Positions 24,347 through 37,752 of a DNA stretch of 64,000 nt are shown piece after piece. The DNA comes from Aulostomus chinensis. Its lineage: Eukaryota > Chordata > Actinopteri > Syngnathiformes > Aulostomidae. Within the stretch, counting starts at the first letter, position 1. Every line of letters begins with the position of its first letter. The position numbers and the translations under genes are program-made. Under the pieces are notes generated by a model, which was not told where the DNA came from, searched no databases, and saw only the letters and a list, made by a program, of their open reading frames with translations. The stretch lies in contig JBBMOA010000020.1 in the NCBI GenBank assembly GCA_037954235.1, forward strand, positions 23,225,177 through 23,289,176, written 5' to 3'.

Positions 24347-27300
24347 TGAGACAACCCTGGAGGCCTGTCACACAAGCAGGAGTCCAGAGATGCAGGTCTG
24401 TAGTGACCCCTGACCCCAAAGTCAGTCCAGCTCTTCGTCGGGGTCCCAGCTGTGCACACAACACTGTTGCCGTCAATCGGATCAACGGTTGTTGGGATCC
24501 TTGATTTTGTTTGCCACTCGTCTGTATTCTGACAGCAGGAGGAGGAGGAGAAGAAGAGCAGACATTCGCAGGAACACGTCTGAATGAGAACGATATTCAT
24601 CGGGAAAGACTTTCCCACAAAAGAACTTTCCCACTTCCCAACAGTTTGAGCGCCCTTGTGCCTTCAGCTTCTAGGACCCTCTGTTGCAAAGACCCACCCA
24701 GTTTGTGCCAGTAGTCCCTGAACTGGTCCCAGAGGACTCCAGAGACCATCTCCGCCCATGTTCTTTCTCAGTCCCTTCCCTCCCTGGCCTTCCCGCAGAC
24801 CTCCATCATACTGGGAACGAGTGCCACCCCAGCGTCCCGCGGCAAATCCTCCTCTCACACCCACAGAGTCACGGGAGGCCAAACGTAGAAACATTTATAA
24901 TCATTATTATATCTTACAATTCTAGTAGAGGCTTTGCTCTTTCATCTGACGTGTTCAGGTTTTGTGGCAGGGGAAATGTTGACATGGCACTGAGGAGCTT
25001 GATGAGGACTGTGAGACAGGACGTTCATTCATATGAAAGTACGATGCACTAGCGCTTCAAATGTGTCCAAACATAAATAAAAATTGGTTTACGGCATTTC
25101 TGTCGAGCCTGCCAGATCGTTGTTGGGGGACCTGAGCCAGATCCAAAGAGCCAGTCCTGGTTTGGGATCTTGGGATCTCACTGGTCTGAGTTTAATGGTA
25201 ATCCTGCAGGCCTTACAGGGACAACGAGAAGGGAAACTGACCTCCTCACTGCTACTGGAGCCTCCAGTGGAATGCCTGGGAAGGTTGCACATTTTATTAG
25301 GCGCTGAATCCCGGCTGGTGTCGATCGGTGCTGTTTTTGTTGTGGCTTGTTTCTGACCTTTGCTCTGTGTGGCCTCTGTTGCTTCCTGGTCTTGACTTAC
25401 TGCTCAGACAGAGCTGGAAGTGTGTTTTTGTTTCATCAGCGCGTATGGATAGAGTTTCAAGCTTGAGACTCTTTCTATGTGGTCGTTCACTGTCCTAAAA
25501 ACTAACAATAACTTCCTGATTTCCACAGGCCCGGGGGGAACTCACTGGGGGTGCGTTTGACCAGAACAGATATGCGAGTGGTGATTGTTCCCATCCTTTG
25601 AGGTGGCACCAGCTGGGGCCACGCTTTTTTTCCACGAGGTCCTACGTCTTCAAACTGACCTTCGCCTCGACTTCGTCGACATGTTTGCTTTTCTAGAGAA
25701 AAACTTAAAAACTTTGGTTCCAGTTTGATCCAGTAGTCATTCTGAATCACCTGTTCCTTTGTAATTTGTTTGACCGTTGAGAAAGAGATTCCTCATTCTG
25801 ACGTGTGAAAGGTTGGAGTGGTTGAGTGGAAGGTTGGGCCTGAAATGGGTGTGTTCTTGCCTCGGGATCTGGCAAACACCCACAGAGAGAAGCGTCTGAG
25901 GGTAATATGAACGAACGCGGAAGTCTTGTACGGCCTCAAACTGAAAGGTCAGAGCCAGGAAGGTTTCAAGCTGTGTTCCTTATCTTTTCGGGCCAGCGAC
26001 GGGGCAAAGCAGTGCCCATGGTCTCCAGGACTCCTCATGCTTCCTGCTGTGGGGGGGAAGACGTCTTCTGGAGCTCCTGCCGGACATTGACCTTCAGTGT
26101 ATTTCTGTCCATCCTGGAAATGTCTCCAAAGAGAAATGTTTCCCTGTAAAGCTCCACACTGATGTGAGACAGAGAAAATGAGCGTACTTGCATCTTTAAC
26201 ATAAATAATGATGAAAAAGTTCAATTCCTCCTTTCAATTTTCAATGTACAAACAATAAAATGTACCAGCAGCTGTTACATCTCGTCCCAACTCAGCTGCA
26301 GTTCTCCAGAACAGCCGATTTAATCAGGCTTTGCATCCACACAGTCAGGAACACCAGCGAAGGAAGAGAAACACCAAATCAAAGCACAACGGATGCGAAT
26401 TTACACTGAAGTATTTCAATAAGAGAGAAAGGAACTGGGAGAGAACTCGGCAGAGTGCGTCCATCTCCACTGAGGTCTCTGTAATACCACCTGTAGTCAG
26501 GTGTGGGTGTAGTCCGGTGGTCCTCTAAAGGAGATAATTGCTCTCTTTGAGTTTCTCCTGAGTAAATAAGGTTAAAAAAAGAAGTGCAAAACAAATTGAG
26601 CTGCATAACCTGTCATGAAATGAAGCGTGACAAGTAAACATGAGGAGTAAGACGATGCAGAAACATAGAAACTCTCAAAACTGGGAACAAAGACCAAACT
26701 CCTGAAACATCAAACCGCTGTTGGTCTGCAGCAACGACCAACTCCAAAACCAACAACCTCACAGTGGCTACGTGATACGGAACAAGATGATCCGGCCAGC
26801 TGGAGGCTCTCTTAGAGGATCTTAAAAACCCCTCGTTTGACCCGGTACGCTGGCCGCAGCAGCGCTTGGGGGCCAGAGAAGTCCTGGTCTGACCCAGATC
26901 AAGTCAGCTGATGCAAAGAGACATGAGAGCAGCAGAGCAACACTGGAACATCGAACACGTGTTTGTGATTTGTTTGAAATTTACAGTTTGGCGCATCAGC
27001 CGGGCAGTAAATACCAGGCATGTGATTTATTTCTATTACGTAACAAGGAAGATGGATCAAAACCACGATGGAGTGTGACTGTCGACTTTTTTTTTACACA
27101 AACCTAATAAAAGTCTCTTAAATATAACTCAGTGGTTCACAAGCCACCTATTAATCTGTTGTCAATTATTTATGAAAGCCAAATCATTCACAGGGTCGGA
27201 CCGTATTTATGGACGAAAGCTTCGCCGTTAGCCGGACGCTGGAGCACGCGGGTGGAGGTGAGCCAAACCTGTCCGTCCCCTGTGAGATTGGGAGGATGAG

Positions 27301-30300
27301 GGAAAGTAACAGTCGACACCGCTGTGATTTATAATAGCAGGTACGACTCAAGAGAGGCTTTTCCTGTACACGCCGTCTCCACTGCAGGACCTGGATTGTC
27401 AATCTGTTTGAGAGGCTGCAAATCTCCTCTCTTCTCCAGATATCGTTTTAAAAAAAAAAAGAAAAGACATGATCACTTTTTCCATTACAACGATGCTTAT
27501 TTAGTTTGTTAAATGTTTACTAAAAACACAAGAACCACAAACAAAAACCAACAAACAGGCAAATCCAATTAATTTTAAAACTAGAGGGACAGGAAATCAA
27601 TAAATAGCACATATCAAATGCCTCCCAGTCACAAGTGGGTCAAAGTCTCCGTCGGAAAGAATACCAGAGTTTCCAGGGTCTCTAGAAATGGTTGGATTTA
27701 AGATTGAGATTATAAATTAGAGTGAGAGAAGAGCCAACATGTTGACCGTGGGAAGCAGCGCAGCTAAATACCTTTGAGTCAGGAATAAACGATCGTGTCT
27801 CAAACTGTCTTCTAGCTGAATGATTCAACTGGTTTAAATAGTTGGATGGAAACCTCCTGGATTACAAAAAAAAACCCTCATTCCAGAGTGTCTAGATGTG
27901 ATCACGTGACCTATATAAGAGAATAAAATAAATTTGAATGCTGTTAAATGTTAAAAATAAATAAACGTCTTTCCTTGCCCAGGAAAAGATGAGTGAGACT
28001 GATGGATTGTCGGCGACAAGCCTCAGAGGTGCCGACACCTGGTTTTTATGTTCTTCTTGGTGGAAATTCTGGTGAAGCATTAAACTGTAAAAAGTCTCTC
28101 ATAGTGCAGAGGAACCGGATGATGTTCTGATTTTGAAATTTCCATCGGTAACTGTGTGCTGCAGAGCTAAATCTTACCCAGAAATCAGACTGAGGGAATC
28201 AGGCGCAGCAGTGGAACAGAGATCTCTGAGATTGCTCCTCGGAGAGATCCCGCTGATGCTTTCCAGCTCTGACCGCAGACCTAATTCTTCTTCAAAAGAA
28301 ACTATGACGTGGCAGATGCGGAGCACCTTGAGGTGATCTTTATGGTGCTGAATGTTTGAATTGGGTTTAATTTGTTGTCGATTAACAACCAAGAATCAGG
28401 TCAGGCGTGCAGGATCCACATGAACCAAAAACCATCCCGGAAGGTCAGGATCAGGAAGAGCGAAGAGAAACACCAAGGGGGAATTACACTGTTGCACATG
28501 CCTGATCTGCGTTGTTGATGAGGGAGGAAGTCGGAGCATTGCTGGGCTCAGAACCAATCCAGTTGTTAAACACCACTTCTGAAACAGAGTTGACCAACTT
28601 CCACGGTCAGAATAAGATAAGAAGGTAAATAAACGAACAGCTTGTAACTGAGGGTGTTGCAGCAACGACTACAGGCGTGGCTACCGGGTCTTCTACTGCC
28701 CTCTTCTATTCATGCAGCTTTAATGGCTCCAGACCTGCCCTTTGCTCCCCTGCAGACAATAACCCATTGTCTGAAGAGGTAGATAGAGAGAGGAGGTCAA
28801 AGGTCAGGTAATAACAGCAGTGAAGAGCGTGGAAAACGTTAACGGGTGAAACCAGATAGATTAGATAGGGATGCTGATGGACCACTCCATTAGATCCATG
28901 CTAACTATTGCATAGATCCTGTGAATCAGTGAAGCAGCAAGCATTCAATCACCGTAGCGATGATAACGGCGCACAAATGAGTCCTAAAGCCCAGAGGCAT
29001 TTGTTAGGTTCCCTGGTCTCAAAGTCAGTTGGTTTCTGGTTAAACGCCTGAAATAAGATCGGTGGTTCACACGAGCTAGAGATGAATTAACGTTTTATAA
29101 ACAATGCACTCGTAAATTTTGAAGCATTTGAGTTAATCAAACAGAAACTGCCAACAAGTGAAGACTACAGAGGTTGAAAGACACGTAAAGCTTAGCTGTG
29201 GTGAGGTCATGTGTCTGCAGTGTTGTTCGTTGGTAGCGTAACGTTAGCTTCGTACTTATAGCCACTGAATTTAGAACTCAAGTCAGAAAGTTCTTCAGAA
29301 GAGGAGCTCGTTGAACGAAACATCTTCTGAAGTTTTGTTCACAACAGGGCTGATTTTCTGCAATAATCCAGAATCCAATACAACCATTAGCTTTTGGTTA
29401 ACGCTAACTTCCAGGTTAGCCTACAGGAACACGTAATTCCTCAACCCTCTATGTGTTAACTGTCTCTCAGCCTACCAGGCAACCAACTCATGTCAAACAC
29501 TCACTGTGGCTCTATTGCGGTGACAATTTGCATCCTTGCTCCAGCCTATTAACATCCGTCCAGTCAGCAGCCAGCAAGGAGGAAAGATAATTTGACAAAG
29601 TTGTGATTCATGACCTCCAGGGACAGATGTACCTTACGGCCGGTGTTAGCCCTGGTGTCATTGCTAGCTTCCAACCAACGTAGACGTCATCTTCTCACCC
29701 GTGTTGCGTAAGTAGTAAATGTTCCTGCACCCGTTTGTGTGGCCCCTAACGAGCAGAGAACGTTAGCAAACATTAGCCACAGCTGCTACTGATCTCAAAG
29801 AGAGCGTTTTAATGTGACATTTAACATCTAAAGGGTGTCATTATCATTTAAAAACAAAGTGTTCCCATGACAATAAAACTTACGAGACAAAAACATGTCA
29901 GCTGCAACATTCTGAGAAAGTTCAGGGGACTTAAATCAACATTTCATTACTAATCAGTCTGTCTGCCTCAACAAATATTTTTAGAAAAAGAATTTTTGGT
30001 GAACTTTTTCCTGCCTATTTGAAGAGCATTCTGGGAACGAATTGGAAATTTTTTTTGCCAGAACACTGCATGTCATATTCTTGGCACATTTGCAGAACTT
30101 CAGATTTCTGGCTGGGGACGAGTGTGTTTATTTTTTAAAAAAAAGAGGTGTGGTTAGACGTAGCGTGCACATTCCTATCTTGATCAAAGCGTTTGCACAG
30201 AATACAGGAAATGCAGAAACATAACGTTCACATTGTGGCACTTTTCCTGCTATTGATTGCATCAGCAAAGGCTGGTACACAACAGCACAGTCAGCACAGA

Positions 30301-31058
30301 TTAAAAAACCTACAACATTCTAATGTGACTTTGTGGCTCCCCAGGGAGCCTCTGGAGCGACGCTCTCCTCTCTGATCGTTCCTGATGAGCAGGCTGCCAC
30401 CTTGCATGGCAACCATCAGAGTGAGAATGTGAGAGTGAATGAGGGGAAAAAAGTGGAAATACAATTAGGACCTGTTCACAAGTGTGTTGAGGACTTTGAT
30501 GTTTCACAAGTTTTACAACAGGGATCTAGCAGGAGGTCCGTTCTGCTGTGACTCTGAAATGTGTCGGCGGAGAAAGTCTGGCTTTGAATGAGCTGCCTGG
30601 ACTTGTTGGGGTGGAGAAGGAGTTTGAAGCATGCAGAGTTAAGTGAGAGGCCGAGGTCGAACCCCTCCCTGAAAGATATCCTCCTCCCTCGGGACGCAAC
30701 ATTCCACGCAACTCCATTGACTTGTCCTTACATAGAAGTCCATGTCCTTGTGCCTACATGTAAGTCCATCAATTCCCAGGGTTCCAACTCTATGGAGAAT
30801 ATTTCTCTGAATAACCCTCGCTAGCATCTGTTGAGGAGTCATCCCCACGCAGAAGCTGCCAATCATGAGAAACTAGAGGCTGTACAGTAGCGATGTGGGA
30901 TTACTGAGCCCCCAGACCCTTAACTCTCACAGTGAGCGCCAGGAAATCTGCTAATATCTGCCTCGGTGACCAGTCTGAAACCCCAGCAGTGACACCTAGT
31001 GGTGCTTATCACAATACGTTGCGATATGGTAGAAATGCTGGGAACTGGTATATCAATA

Positions 31059-31420
31059 GGGCTTTACGGTGGTGCAGTGGTCAGCACTGTCGCCTCACAG
31101 CAAGAAGGTTCCGGGTTCAAGTCTGAGATCTTTCTGTTGCATGTTCTCCCTGTTCCTGCGTGGGTTCTCTCTGGTACTCCAGCTTCCTCCACAGTCCAAA
31201 GACATCAATTGGGGACGAGGCTGATTGATACTCTAAATTGACCGTAGGTGTGAATGTGAATGTGAATGGTTGTTCGTCTCTGTATGTTGGCCCTGCGGTG
31301 GACTGGCGACCTGTCCAGGGTGAACCCCGCCTCTCACCTGTAGACGCTGGGATAGGCTCCACCCCCCCGCGACCCTTGATAGGAATAAGCGTAAGACGAT
31401 GGATGGATGGATGGATGGTC
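31059..31420 (+). mobile_element. tRNA-like interspersed element with 8-bp target duplication
   Basis: The element begins near GGCTTTACGGTGGTGCAGTG and ends in an (ATGG)n tail. It is flanked by the direct repeat TATCAATA (31051-31058 and 31421-31428). Inside are a GTGCAGTGG stretch like a pol III A box and GGTTCAAGTC like a B box, followed by CACAGTCCAAAGACAT, CTCTAAATTGACCGTAGG and GACCTGTCCAGGGTG, sequences common to a widespread fish repeat family. It has no coding capacity. Confidence 0.75.
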
Positions 31421-32183
31421 TATCAATACAGTATTGAGGAAAGGAATATGATGATGTGTTGCCGCACTGATTTCATTGCATATCCTATGAAGGAATGAGT
31501 CCCAAAACCCAGGAAATCAGTTAGCGTCCTTGGACTTGAATAAAAAAATAAGAACTGTCGTTAACGCCAGTTTGAGATATTTTAAAGTTTTTTTTCTACG
31601 CCATAAAACAGTTGGTAAATACCACACTTGTGAATTTTTTTTTAAAGTGTGTGTGTGGTTTTTGTTTGTTTGTTTGTTTGTTTTTTCAATGGCAGTTGCT
31701 AGCAAGTGGCTAAACCGGACCACAGAGGTCGTTGTGGAAATTAAACGGCCTCATTCAAGCCAGCTGTGGTGTCGCTGAAGTCACGCGTCCCTGGTGTGGT
31801 CCCCTCATAGCACAGCCAGAGTGTTTGTTTGATTGCGTTCACGCTTCAAAAATGTTGCCGATTTTCTGTGGAGATCCACAATCAAACTACTCGTGGCGAT
31901 TTACTGAACACGATTTTGACTTTAATTCCATGATTCAGACGAAGAATGCATTGTTACGAGGAATAGATGAGTAATTAAGCTTCATCTTTTTTTTTATCCG
32001 GAAGGCCCTTGAGAGCATCTGATTGCCTTATCAGAATTATTTATCCTGTCAACTCTAAAAATCAGCTCTTCTGATGTATTAGTACTGATGCTGTAGCAGG
32101 ACCCAACACGCCCACCTTCAGACGGATCCAGTATGACCACAAGAATCATTTGGGCTCTTCTGCTTCACGCGGTGCGCCGTCCT

Positions 32184-32235
32184 ATTGGTTCCAGGGAGGC
32201 AAAGCAGCTGGTGACTCACCTCCTCAGGCTATAAG
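32184..32235 (+). promoter_or_regulatory. promoter of the first gpr31-like gene
   Basis: An inverted CCAAT box (ATTGG, 32184-32188), a perfect AP-1 site TGACTCA (32212-32218) and a TATA-like TATAAG (32230-32235) lie in series, 315-366 bp upstream of the ATG. Transcription would start near 32260. The second paralog has a TATA box at nearly the same distance from its ATG, which supports this reading. Confidence 0.55.
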
Positions 32236-32549
32236 GAGGAGCTAAGAGAGTGAGCAGCAAAGCAAACCACAAGAGGCTGATCTGCTCCCCACACTGAGAG
32301 AATTACTTCCAGACCTCGCTCGCCAAGCAGGACAGAAACCTGGGAACAGACGCGCTAGAGGACTGAAGTTTTAAAGATTTAACTGGAAGAAACTTGCCTG
32401 ACAGGATTTTTGAAGTGATCTGAAGATAAGAGGTCTCGCTGCAGCACGTCGGTTGAAACCTGAGTTGTGACTCTTATCAGGACAGACCGCTGTCTGCATG
32501 CGCGCACTGATCTTTTTAGTTTGCAAGTCCGTTTTTTTTCCAGGGGAAA

Positions 32550-35484
32550 ATGTTGACCTCAAACAAAAGTCAGCCGATTGAAGACTGCATCGCCTCAAAC
32601 TTGGGGCTGTACAAGTTCTATGCAGCTGTCATGATCATGATTTTCATCTTGGCTCTGCCTCTCAATGCATCAGTGATCCATCTCTTTATATTCAGGCTGA
32701 AGTTCTGGAAATCCAACACCAACAACGTCTTCCTCTTCAACCTGGTGCTGGCTGACATCCTCTTACTCTTCTGTTTACCCATCAAGGCCTACAACTTCAT
32801 CCAAGGAGAGAGGAGGAGTGGGAATGACGCTGTGTGCAAAGCAATGCTCTTCATGTTGTTTTTGAACCGAGGCGCCAGCATCGCCTTCCTGACAGTCACG
32901 TCTATCGATCGATATTTTAACGTGGTGCACCCGGGCCGAAAAAACCTCCTGAAAGCTCTGAAGAAATCCCCTCACATCTCGATTCTCATATGGCTGCTGC
33001 TGCTGCCGCTCACCATTCCCACCATGCTGAAGAACTTTGAGTGCTGCAACAGCCACAAGAGCGAAAAGGACGACCAAGACACTCTCATCAAGGTACTGTG
33101 ACCGCTGCCCCCCTGCTGTGTTGTTTCTGACCGGCAGCAGTTCTGATGCAGCACACGAGGAAACCTGAAGTGACATGACAGTTCTGAATAGAAGCGCTGT
33201 TAGCATGTAGCGACACGCCGCTGAGGGCCTCCCCACTGAGTGAGACCGCATTCACGATACATCTTTATTCTTCTCCTTCCACGCCTTTGTCACAGCTCTC
33301 AGAGGTCGTGAGCATTTTTCGCGTCTTCTCTAAACATAATCAGCTGTTTGCCCTTTTTTTTCAATGAATAAGAAATTCTAAATTTCCGTCTCTTTAATCT
33401 CACGCTAACAAGTGCATGCAGGTTAAACTAAAACAATCTCTAACTTCCTGTCAGCCCCGAAGTCTGCAGCATTCATGGACAGATAAGTAAATACATGACA
33501 TGATGTACTCGCTCGGAAAAATTCTGGTGAAAAGTACACATGCAGACTAGAAAAATGATTTCAACTTCTTCTTTTTTTTGCAGACAATGCAATGACAGCT
33601 GTCAGCTCAAAGAAATCACTGAAGCAGAAACGGCTGAAATGCAGAAAAAAAAAACCCAACCAAAAGCTGAAGATGTAAGAGATTGGAAGGAGATGAAAGC
33701 TGAGATTTAAAAAAAATAGCAGTGGAAAATTATTGTAGAATTTCTCTTTCCAAAAAAAAAGGAGCATAAAACCGTTTTGGGAGAATAATTAAGTGTGAAC
33801 AGCGTTGAAGTCTTTGTGCTGGGTGGAAGCACTCAGAGCACAGACCTCGACCAAAGGAGCTGCACGAACATCGTGGCGATATTTGATTAAAATAGGCTCA
33901 GCATTTTTGGATTGATTGACCGTCATCATATGAAAATAATTCTTCTGGGTTACGGATCAAATTCATTGGAGGAGATTTCCAAAAACATTTGTGTTTCGAT
34001 CATTTCACACCGACTCCAGGAGTCCTGTGCAGTAACAGCAGCTACAACGGCCGATGGTTCTGAAGCACCTCGAATTTGTTCCCTGTCGCCTCCAACAGTT
34101 CCCCACCTGTCCCTGACAAGGTCTCCCACCAAGTTTCATTCATGCTAATAATCACACAAACAAAGGCAGCGCTACCGGTGATAGCAGGGTTAGCAGGTGA
34201 GCAGCAGGTTAGCTTGCGTCCCCGAGACAACAAACTGGAATAAAGACACAGGAACTCATGAGTTGATCATGAGGATTGATCGAGGGTCAACTGTGCCCCC
34301 CCCCCCCCCCCGGGAGGTGCTGATGGTCATTATCTCTCCCAGAACGCCGCTCACACGCTCATCGAGCTATTTTTACTATCACACATGCAGCGCTGAGGAC
34401 GTGTCGAACCTGGAACGTGTCAAAATGCACCAGCAACCAGTTGTGTCATTATGCTGGAAACCAAACACCCAGCGAGCGGGGAACGTTCCCACAACTTGAA
34501 GAACGTGATGAATAAGGGTTCAGATCAGTGTTTTAAGGGTTAAGACTAAATGAATCAACTAAAACAGTCTGAGGATAATTTGGAGTTTTTGCTCTAATAT
34601 TTATTGCCTGAACCAACATTTTTAAGACACTTTTGGAGAACGATCACGATCACGTCATTGTAATAAAATTAAAAAAAAGCTCTTCCATGGAATTTTCCAG
34701 AATAGAGGCCTCCTGTCTATTTTGGGACTTCTCAGGGTTCATGAAGGTCTTTAACATCATCACAACTTATTTAAAGGTTGTGACTGAACCGAGGTAACAC
34801 ATGCAGACTTAAGTCGAGCTGTTGGAGGAAAAACAAGGCAGTGATTCTTCCACCCCTCCCATTCTTAGTGTTTACAGCACCACCTCGTGGCCACAGTCCG
34901 TCTCTCACTAAGCACTCCAACGTTTGCTGTGGATTTTCATCTAGGGACGCTTGAACCGACCAATCAAGAACTGACTGAACTGTTGTTAGGGTTTGAGTTC
35001 ATCTTCTCTCCTCTGGTTTCAGGACGTGGTGGACAGCATGAGGGAGGCCGTCTTCTTCACCCAGATCATCATCCCCTTCATCATCCTGGTTTACTGCACC
35101 GTGCACATCGTCAACCGGCTCAGGAAGAAAACCATCGGCGACAAGACCAAGCTGAGGAGGGCCGTCTTCCTGGTGACCGCCGTCATGGTGGTCTTCTCTG
35201 TCTGCTTCCTCCCGTGCACCATCGCCAGGGTCATTCTGCTGATTGCCCGCGTCCAAGAGTGGAGGGAGTCCTTCCAGACAACCGCTGCGGCGGCCTTCGA
35301 CGGCCTCATGGTCCTCTCCTACATGGACTGCCTGCTGGACCCGCTGGTCTACTGCTTCTGTAGCACCAAGTTTAAATCGCTTTATCTCTCCAATTATTTC
35401 CCGTTCTGCCATAAACAAGAAACAGAGGTGTTGGAAAGCTCAACGGGGAACACGATAAATACCCAACGCAACAATGTCATCTGA
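32550..35484 (+). CDS. gpr31: gpr31-like class A GPCR, paralog 1 (2 coding exons)
   Basis: Exons 32550-33092 and 35023-35484 join in phase 0 to give 334 residues. The protein has seven hydrophobic segments, an N-terminal sequon (NKS at 5), NLVLAD in TM2, SIDRYF at 118-123 (DRY motif), CFLP in TM6 and DPLVY at 287-291 (DPxxY in TM7). Cys96 and the FECC of extracellular loop 2 supply the usual disulfide. Overall it resembles the GPR31/HCAR/OXER1 group of Gi-coupled receptors for hydroxy-fatty acids and hydroxy-carboxylic acids. The neighbouring ttll2 favours GPR31, the proposed 12-HETE receptor. Ligand is inference. The single coding intron lies in the loop 2 to TM5 region, unusual for a group whose mammalian members are mostly intronless in coding sequence. 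Confidence 0.8.
33093..35022 (+). other. intron of gpr31-like paralog 1
   Basis: The intron starts AAG|GTACTG and ends GGTTTCAG|GAC. It contains a poly-C run at about 34297-34312 and a CTCF-like motif at 34875-34892. No other coding sequence was seen. Confidence 0.75.
34875..34892 (-). promoter_or_regulatory. CTCF-like motif in gpr31-like intron
   Basis: The minus strand reads GGCCACGAGGTGGTGCTG, close to the CTCF core CCACNAGGGGGCGCTG with T for G at one base and T for C at another. Occupancy is unknown. Confidence 0.3.
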
Positions 35485-36660
35485 AGGTCGTGGAAGTTTG
35501 TGATGACACACGGAACCCAACAACATTCTACCTGAGACTGACAGCGGAACCCAAACCGGAGGGCTCAGCAGTCAACAAGTGCCATGAAGACGAGATGCAC
35601 ATCCTCTTGTTGTTTTGTCTTAGGACTCTGAACTGAACTCTTCAAATGTTAACAGATGTTATAAACAGGGAGGACCCTTACGGTTCACCTGAGGCGTGTC
35701 ACGTGTTCCTCCGCGTCGGTCGATGCGTCTCCTATTTGTGGAAATCTACGGCCAACACACCAACACTGAAAACAGACAAAACACAAGCACGTACAGAGGA
35801 TGACCAACAGAAATGCTGCGTCTTCTGTCCAGCCACAGCTCCAGTGTTTCCAGAGGAGCCTGATGCCCAGGTCTGAAAAGGCTCGTGGCTTTTTGTTGCC
35901 TTTATCCTTTTACGTTGCTTGAGCGTTCTTGCGAAATGAGCCATCGAGCAGTAGTCCTCCTCTTCCTCGCTTACAATGTCGGCCGTGACCGGTCCTACTC
36001 GTCGCTCTCCTAGTTGTCAACAAACGTCTGGTTTTGTTGGACAAAGTCGGCCCAAAGCAGTTCCCCCTTCACATCTGATTCTAAAATCACAATCTCGTCC
36101 TTTTAAATTCATGATGAACCCTGGAGACACATGTATGCTATGCTAACACATCGTTAGCCCTGTGTGTTCAACTCTCAGGGTTACAGATAAAAATGATTAT
36201 CAGTGATGGATTGTGAAAACTCCTCTCAAGGCCTCAGAGTTTAACGTGATCAGGAATTCCATCTGCTGAATCCCAGCGTTCCCCCGCAGTCCTTATCTAC
36301 GCCTCCACACCCAAACAAACGCTGGTTCGGCTCCAATGCTTTTGAATCTCTGCGAACGCATCGATGTGAAGCTTTACTGTGGTGCAGGTTTTCAAAATAA
36401 AGGCAAAAAAAACCCCACTCAGAGAGTACTCAGATACATGGTTTTCCTGGATATAAAAAAGGAGTGACCATAAAACCGACATAAAAGGCCATGTAGTGGG
36501 ACTGCTGTTACGTAAGACTCACAGGAAGCTGATCAGCCTGTTGTCTTACTGTCTTGCATGACTGTTTATATTGTACATAGAGAGAGGCTGATATAATTAC
36601 ACTGTACATATTTCTTGTCTGGGATATTTTCATGTGAGTTCATTTATAATATATAATGAC

Positions 36661-36666
36661 AATAAA
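36661..36666 (+). terminator. candidate polyadenylation signal, gpr31-like paralog 1
   Basis: Overlapping AATAAATAAA lies about 1.2 kb after the stop codon, the first strong doublet downstream. A single AATAAA near 36398 is an alternative. This implies a 3' untranslated region of about 0.9-1.2 kb. Confidence 0.4.
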
Positions 36667-37680
36667 TAAATCCCTCGTTGAGATGGCGAGCCCTCTACGT
36701 ACGCGTCATGCTGTCAACCAAACAGAAAAGTTCTCGGGAGCTGTAAACTAAGAAGACATAAGTCAACCTTGAACCAGACGACACAAAACTTTACTCACAT
36801 GAACTCTGTTTGACCAGGTGAAGTCAAGGTGGTTGTGTTACACAGCTTGGTGACATCATCACGAGTAACGGCGGTGTCGGCGTCTGGTGTTCACCGTCTG
36901 TGTATAAATAGGAAAAAGAGCTCATTTACGTGTTCAAACGACTGGAGTCTGAATCATCCGTGTGTCAGAGCTGCAGGGACCGCGGCGTGAACAAATGAGA
37001 GCAGAAACCCCTCAGCCTCCTTATCACGCTGCGTTTATCAAACAGTCCGATGAGTCACGAGCAGACGAAGCCTGACCACACTTGAGTTTCAGTGAGAACA
37101 CGGCATGCTAACGAAGGGCAGAGCTGGTCAGAACGGGAACGTGAGAGTCGAGACACATCTGCACTGGAACCCTTGAAGGACTTCTGAGCTTATTTTCTGT
37201 TTTTATTGATGACTAATGGTCAAAGAGCGTTCGTTTATTTACTGGCAGACCCTCTTGAGGGGTCCTAAGCTGTCAAAGCGTATTGGCACCTGTGTCTATT
37301 AGGAAACATATTTAAGATTATCAATATTAACAATGTGGGGGGGGGGGCAGAAGTGTTGCGTACGTGCTCTTTGTGGTCCTGTTGGCTCTTGATAAGTGAG
37401 TAAACACACACAAATGATGTCGCAGCAGCTGGTTGAGACGTGTCTGGACGAGTCCGCCGACCTGCTTCAGTCTGGTGGAGGCGGTGACCTGCAGGGACAC
37501 GCACAGGGCCACGAGACGGAACGACGGCAGATGGATCATCTGATGGGAAAAAGAAGATATTATTTTAGCAAGAGTTCAGGCGGAGAGGCCCAGTCGGACT
37601 GACAGGGAGGGGGGTCTCTGTCGTCCATCGTCTCCAGAGCCACACAAGACAGTTGAGACACTCCTCTGTGCTTCAATTGG

Positions 37681-37752
37681 GCAGCTGAAGACCCACGCTA
37701 GTTAGCTTAGCACAATGCATGGTGATGGATGGGAGGTCTTAGCATACCTTCA
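37681..37752. repeat. short dispersed repeat, copy 1
   Basis: The segment contains GACCCACGCTAGTTAGCTTA, then GCACAATGCATGG and a TTAGCATACCT end. It closely matches 45925-45989. It may be a fragment of a MITE or SINE; only these two copies were noticed here. Confidence 0.45.

Larger units (their letters stand above)
20469..32170. other. gene-poor interval between ttll2 and the first GPCR gene
   Basis: About 11.7 kb contain no gene I can support. They hold CA repeats at 21445-21472, a small CA-rich minisatellite at 21898-22019, a possible LIM-like remnant at 23318-23500 (minus), a possible orphan first exon at 24116-24346 and a tRNA-like interspersed element at 31059-31420. An AATAAA at 21198-21203 could end a long ttll2 3' untranslated region. 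Confidence 0.6.

Noticed and set aside
31061..31130. tRNA gene suggested by A- and B-box-like motifs
   Set aside because: No cloverleaf or anticodon stem could be drawn; the motifs belong to an interspersed element with a target duplication.
37327..37539. Minus-strand 70-codon frame with a good acceptor and leader-like start
   Set aside because: No donor, no recognisable protein and no partner exon were found.
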